Shown: positions 5,978-6,174 of the stretch, piece by piece
How the letters are laid out: every line of letters begins with the position of its first letter
Position numbering within the stretch: position 1 is the stretch's first letter
Notes under the pieces: generated by a model
What the model was told of the DNA's origin: nothing
What the model saw: only the letters and a program-made list of their open reading frames with translations
The model's database searches: none
Program-made: the position numbers and the translations under genes
Assembly (NCBI GenBank): GCA_018383375.1
Contig: JAHAWW010000298.1
Coordinates: 1-6,174 of the forward strand
Length of the DNA: 6,174 bases
Direction: 5' to 3'
From: Prevotellamassilia sp.
GTDB lineage: Bacteria; Bacteroidota; Bacteroidia; Bacteroidales; Bacteroidaceae

Positions 5978-6012
5978 TCAACTGTGCAAAACAAAGTTTC
6001 GCTGGGTGTTCA

Positions 6013-6150
6013 CTTGTAGCTGACAAGCGTTTAAGGAGCGGGCTGAAGGCCCAGCAAGCGCATAGCCCAGGGCTATGTGCTCGTAGCCCCTTCGGGGCGT
6101 GTCTTGAACGCTTGCGCTTATTCTCTGATTCAACTTGCGAATCTTGAATA
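6013..6150. repeat. Multi-hairpin palindromic element, probably a dispersed intergenic repeat
   Basis: CAAGCGTTTAAG (6024-6035) pairs with CTTGAACGCTTG (6103-6114) over 12 bp with one G-U pair. This stem encloses three hairpins: GGGC/GCCC (6040-6043 with 6049-6052); a 10-bp stem 6058-6067 with 6071-6080; and GCCCC/GGGGC (6086-6090 with 6094-6098, around TTC). Alternative pairings exist: CTTGT (6013-6017) with ACAAG (6023-6027), and GATTC (6127-6131) with GAATC (6139-6143). No protein-coding frame is supported. The compact, GC-rich, cloverleaf-like form next to an AT-rich run resembles REP- or MITE-like intergenic repeats, but only one copy is visible. A structured RNA is the alternative. Confidence 0.5.
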
Positions 6151-6152
6151 GC

Positions 6153-6172
6153 TTATATATAATATATATATA
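6153..6172. repeat. AT-rich low-complexity run
   Basis: An almost uninterrupted TA-dinucleotide stretch ends the window. It may be the AT-rich start of a promoter region for a gene beyond the edge, or part of the neighbouring repeat. No -7 or -33 element is seen in it. Confidence 0.5.
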
Positions 6173-6174
6173 GG

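Noticed and set aside
5788..5994. 68-residue minus-strand ORF containing TRNRTGDTRIFSPLLYQLSYG
   Set aside because: It is the antisense reading of the tRNA-Phe gene, a well-known false protein in annotations, and it also spans the terminator.

Overview
The window looks like chromosomal DNA of a Bacteroidales bacterium, probably Prevotella-like or a close relative; the genus is an inference. The sequence supports the order through promoter elements of the Bacteroidetes type (TTTG, 19 bases, TAnnTTTG before the tRNA gene; TAnnTTTG-like -7 boxes elsewhere), genes without clear Shine-Dalgarno sequences, a signal peptide ending in AQ, a large outer-membrane barrel protein with a carboxypeptidase-regulatory-like N-terminal domain, and a tRNA gene with no encoded CCA.

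Layout. Bases 1-113 hold what is probably the extreme 3' end of a plus-strand gene lying outside the window, closed by a hairpin terminator. Bases 114-257 are a convergent spacer with no gene; they contain a near-perfect 21-bp operator-like palindrome. Bases 258-2188 are a two-gene minus-strand operon: a compact ABC-type ATPase (transcribed first) and a DUF4435/TOPRIM-like protein (second), ending in a terminator that begins in the second gene's stop codon. Bases 2189-2515 are a divergent promoter region rich in A-tracts and short inverted repeats. Bases 2516-5563 encode a 1015-residue TonB-dependent-receptor-like outer-membrane protein, followed by a strong terminator. Bases 5664-5790 hold nothing I recognise. 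A tRNA-Phe(GAA) gene with its own promoter and a long, possibly bidirectional terminator follows. The right end (6013-6174) is non-coding: a multi-hairpin palindromic element closed by a 12-bp stem, then an AT-rich run.

Function. The ATPase and DUF4435 genes belong together: the gap is 36 bases, they share one promoter and one terminator, and the combination of an ABC-type ATPase with a TOPRIM/DUF4435 partner is the architecture of PARIS (AriA-AriB) and, more distantly, of OLD and Gabija-type anti-phage systems. The ATPase here is much shorter than the AriA I recall, so this may be a compact, divergent PARIS/OLD-like variant or a conserved Bacteroidales pair with another job. The barrel gene stands alone, with no SusD partner in the window, and shows no functional link to the operon beyond the shared promoter region.
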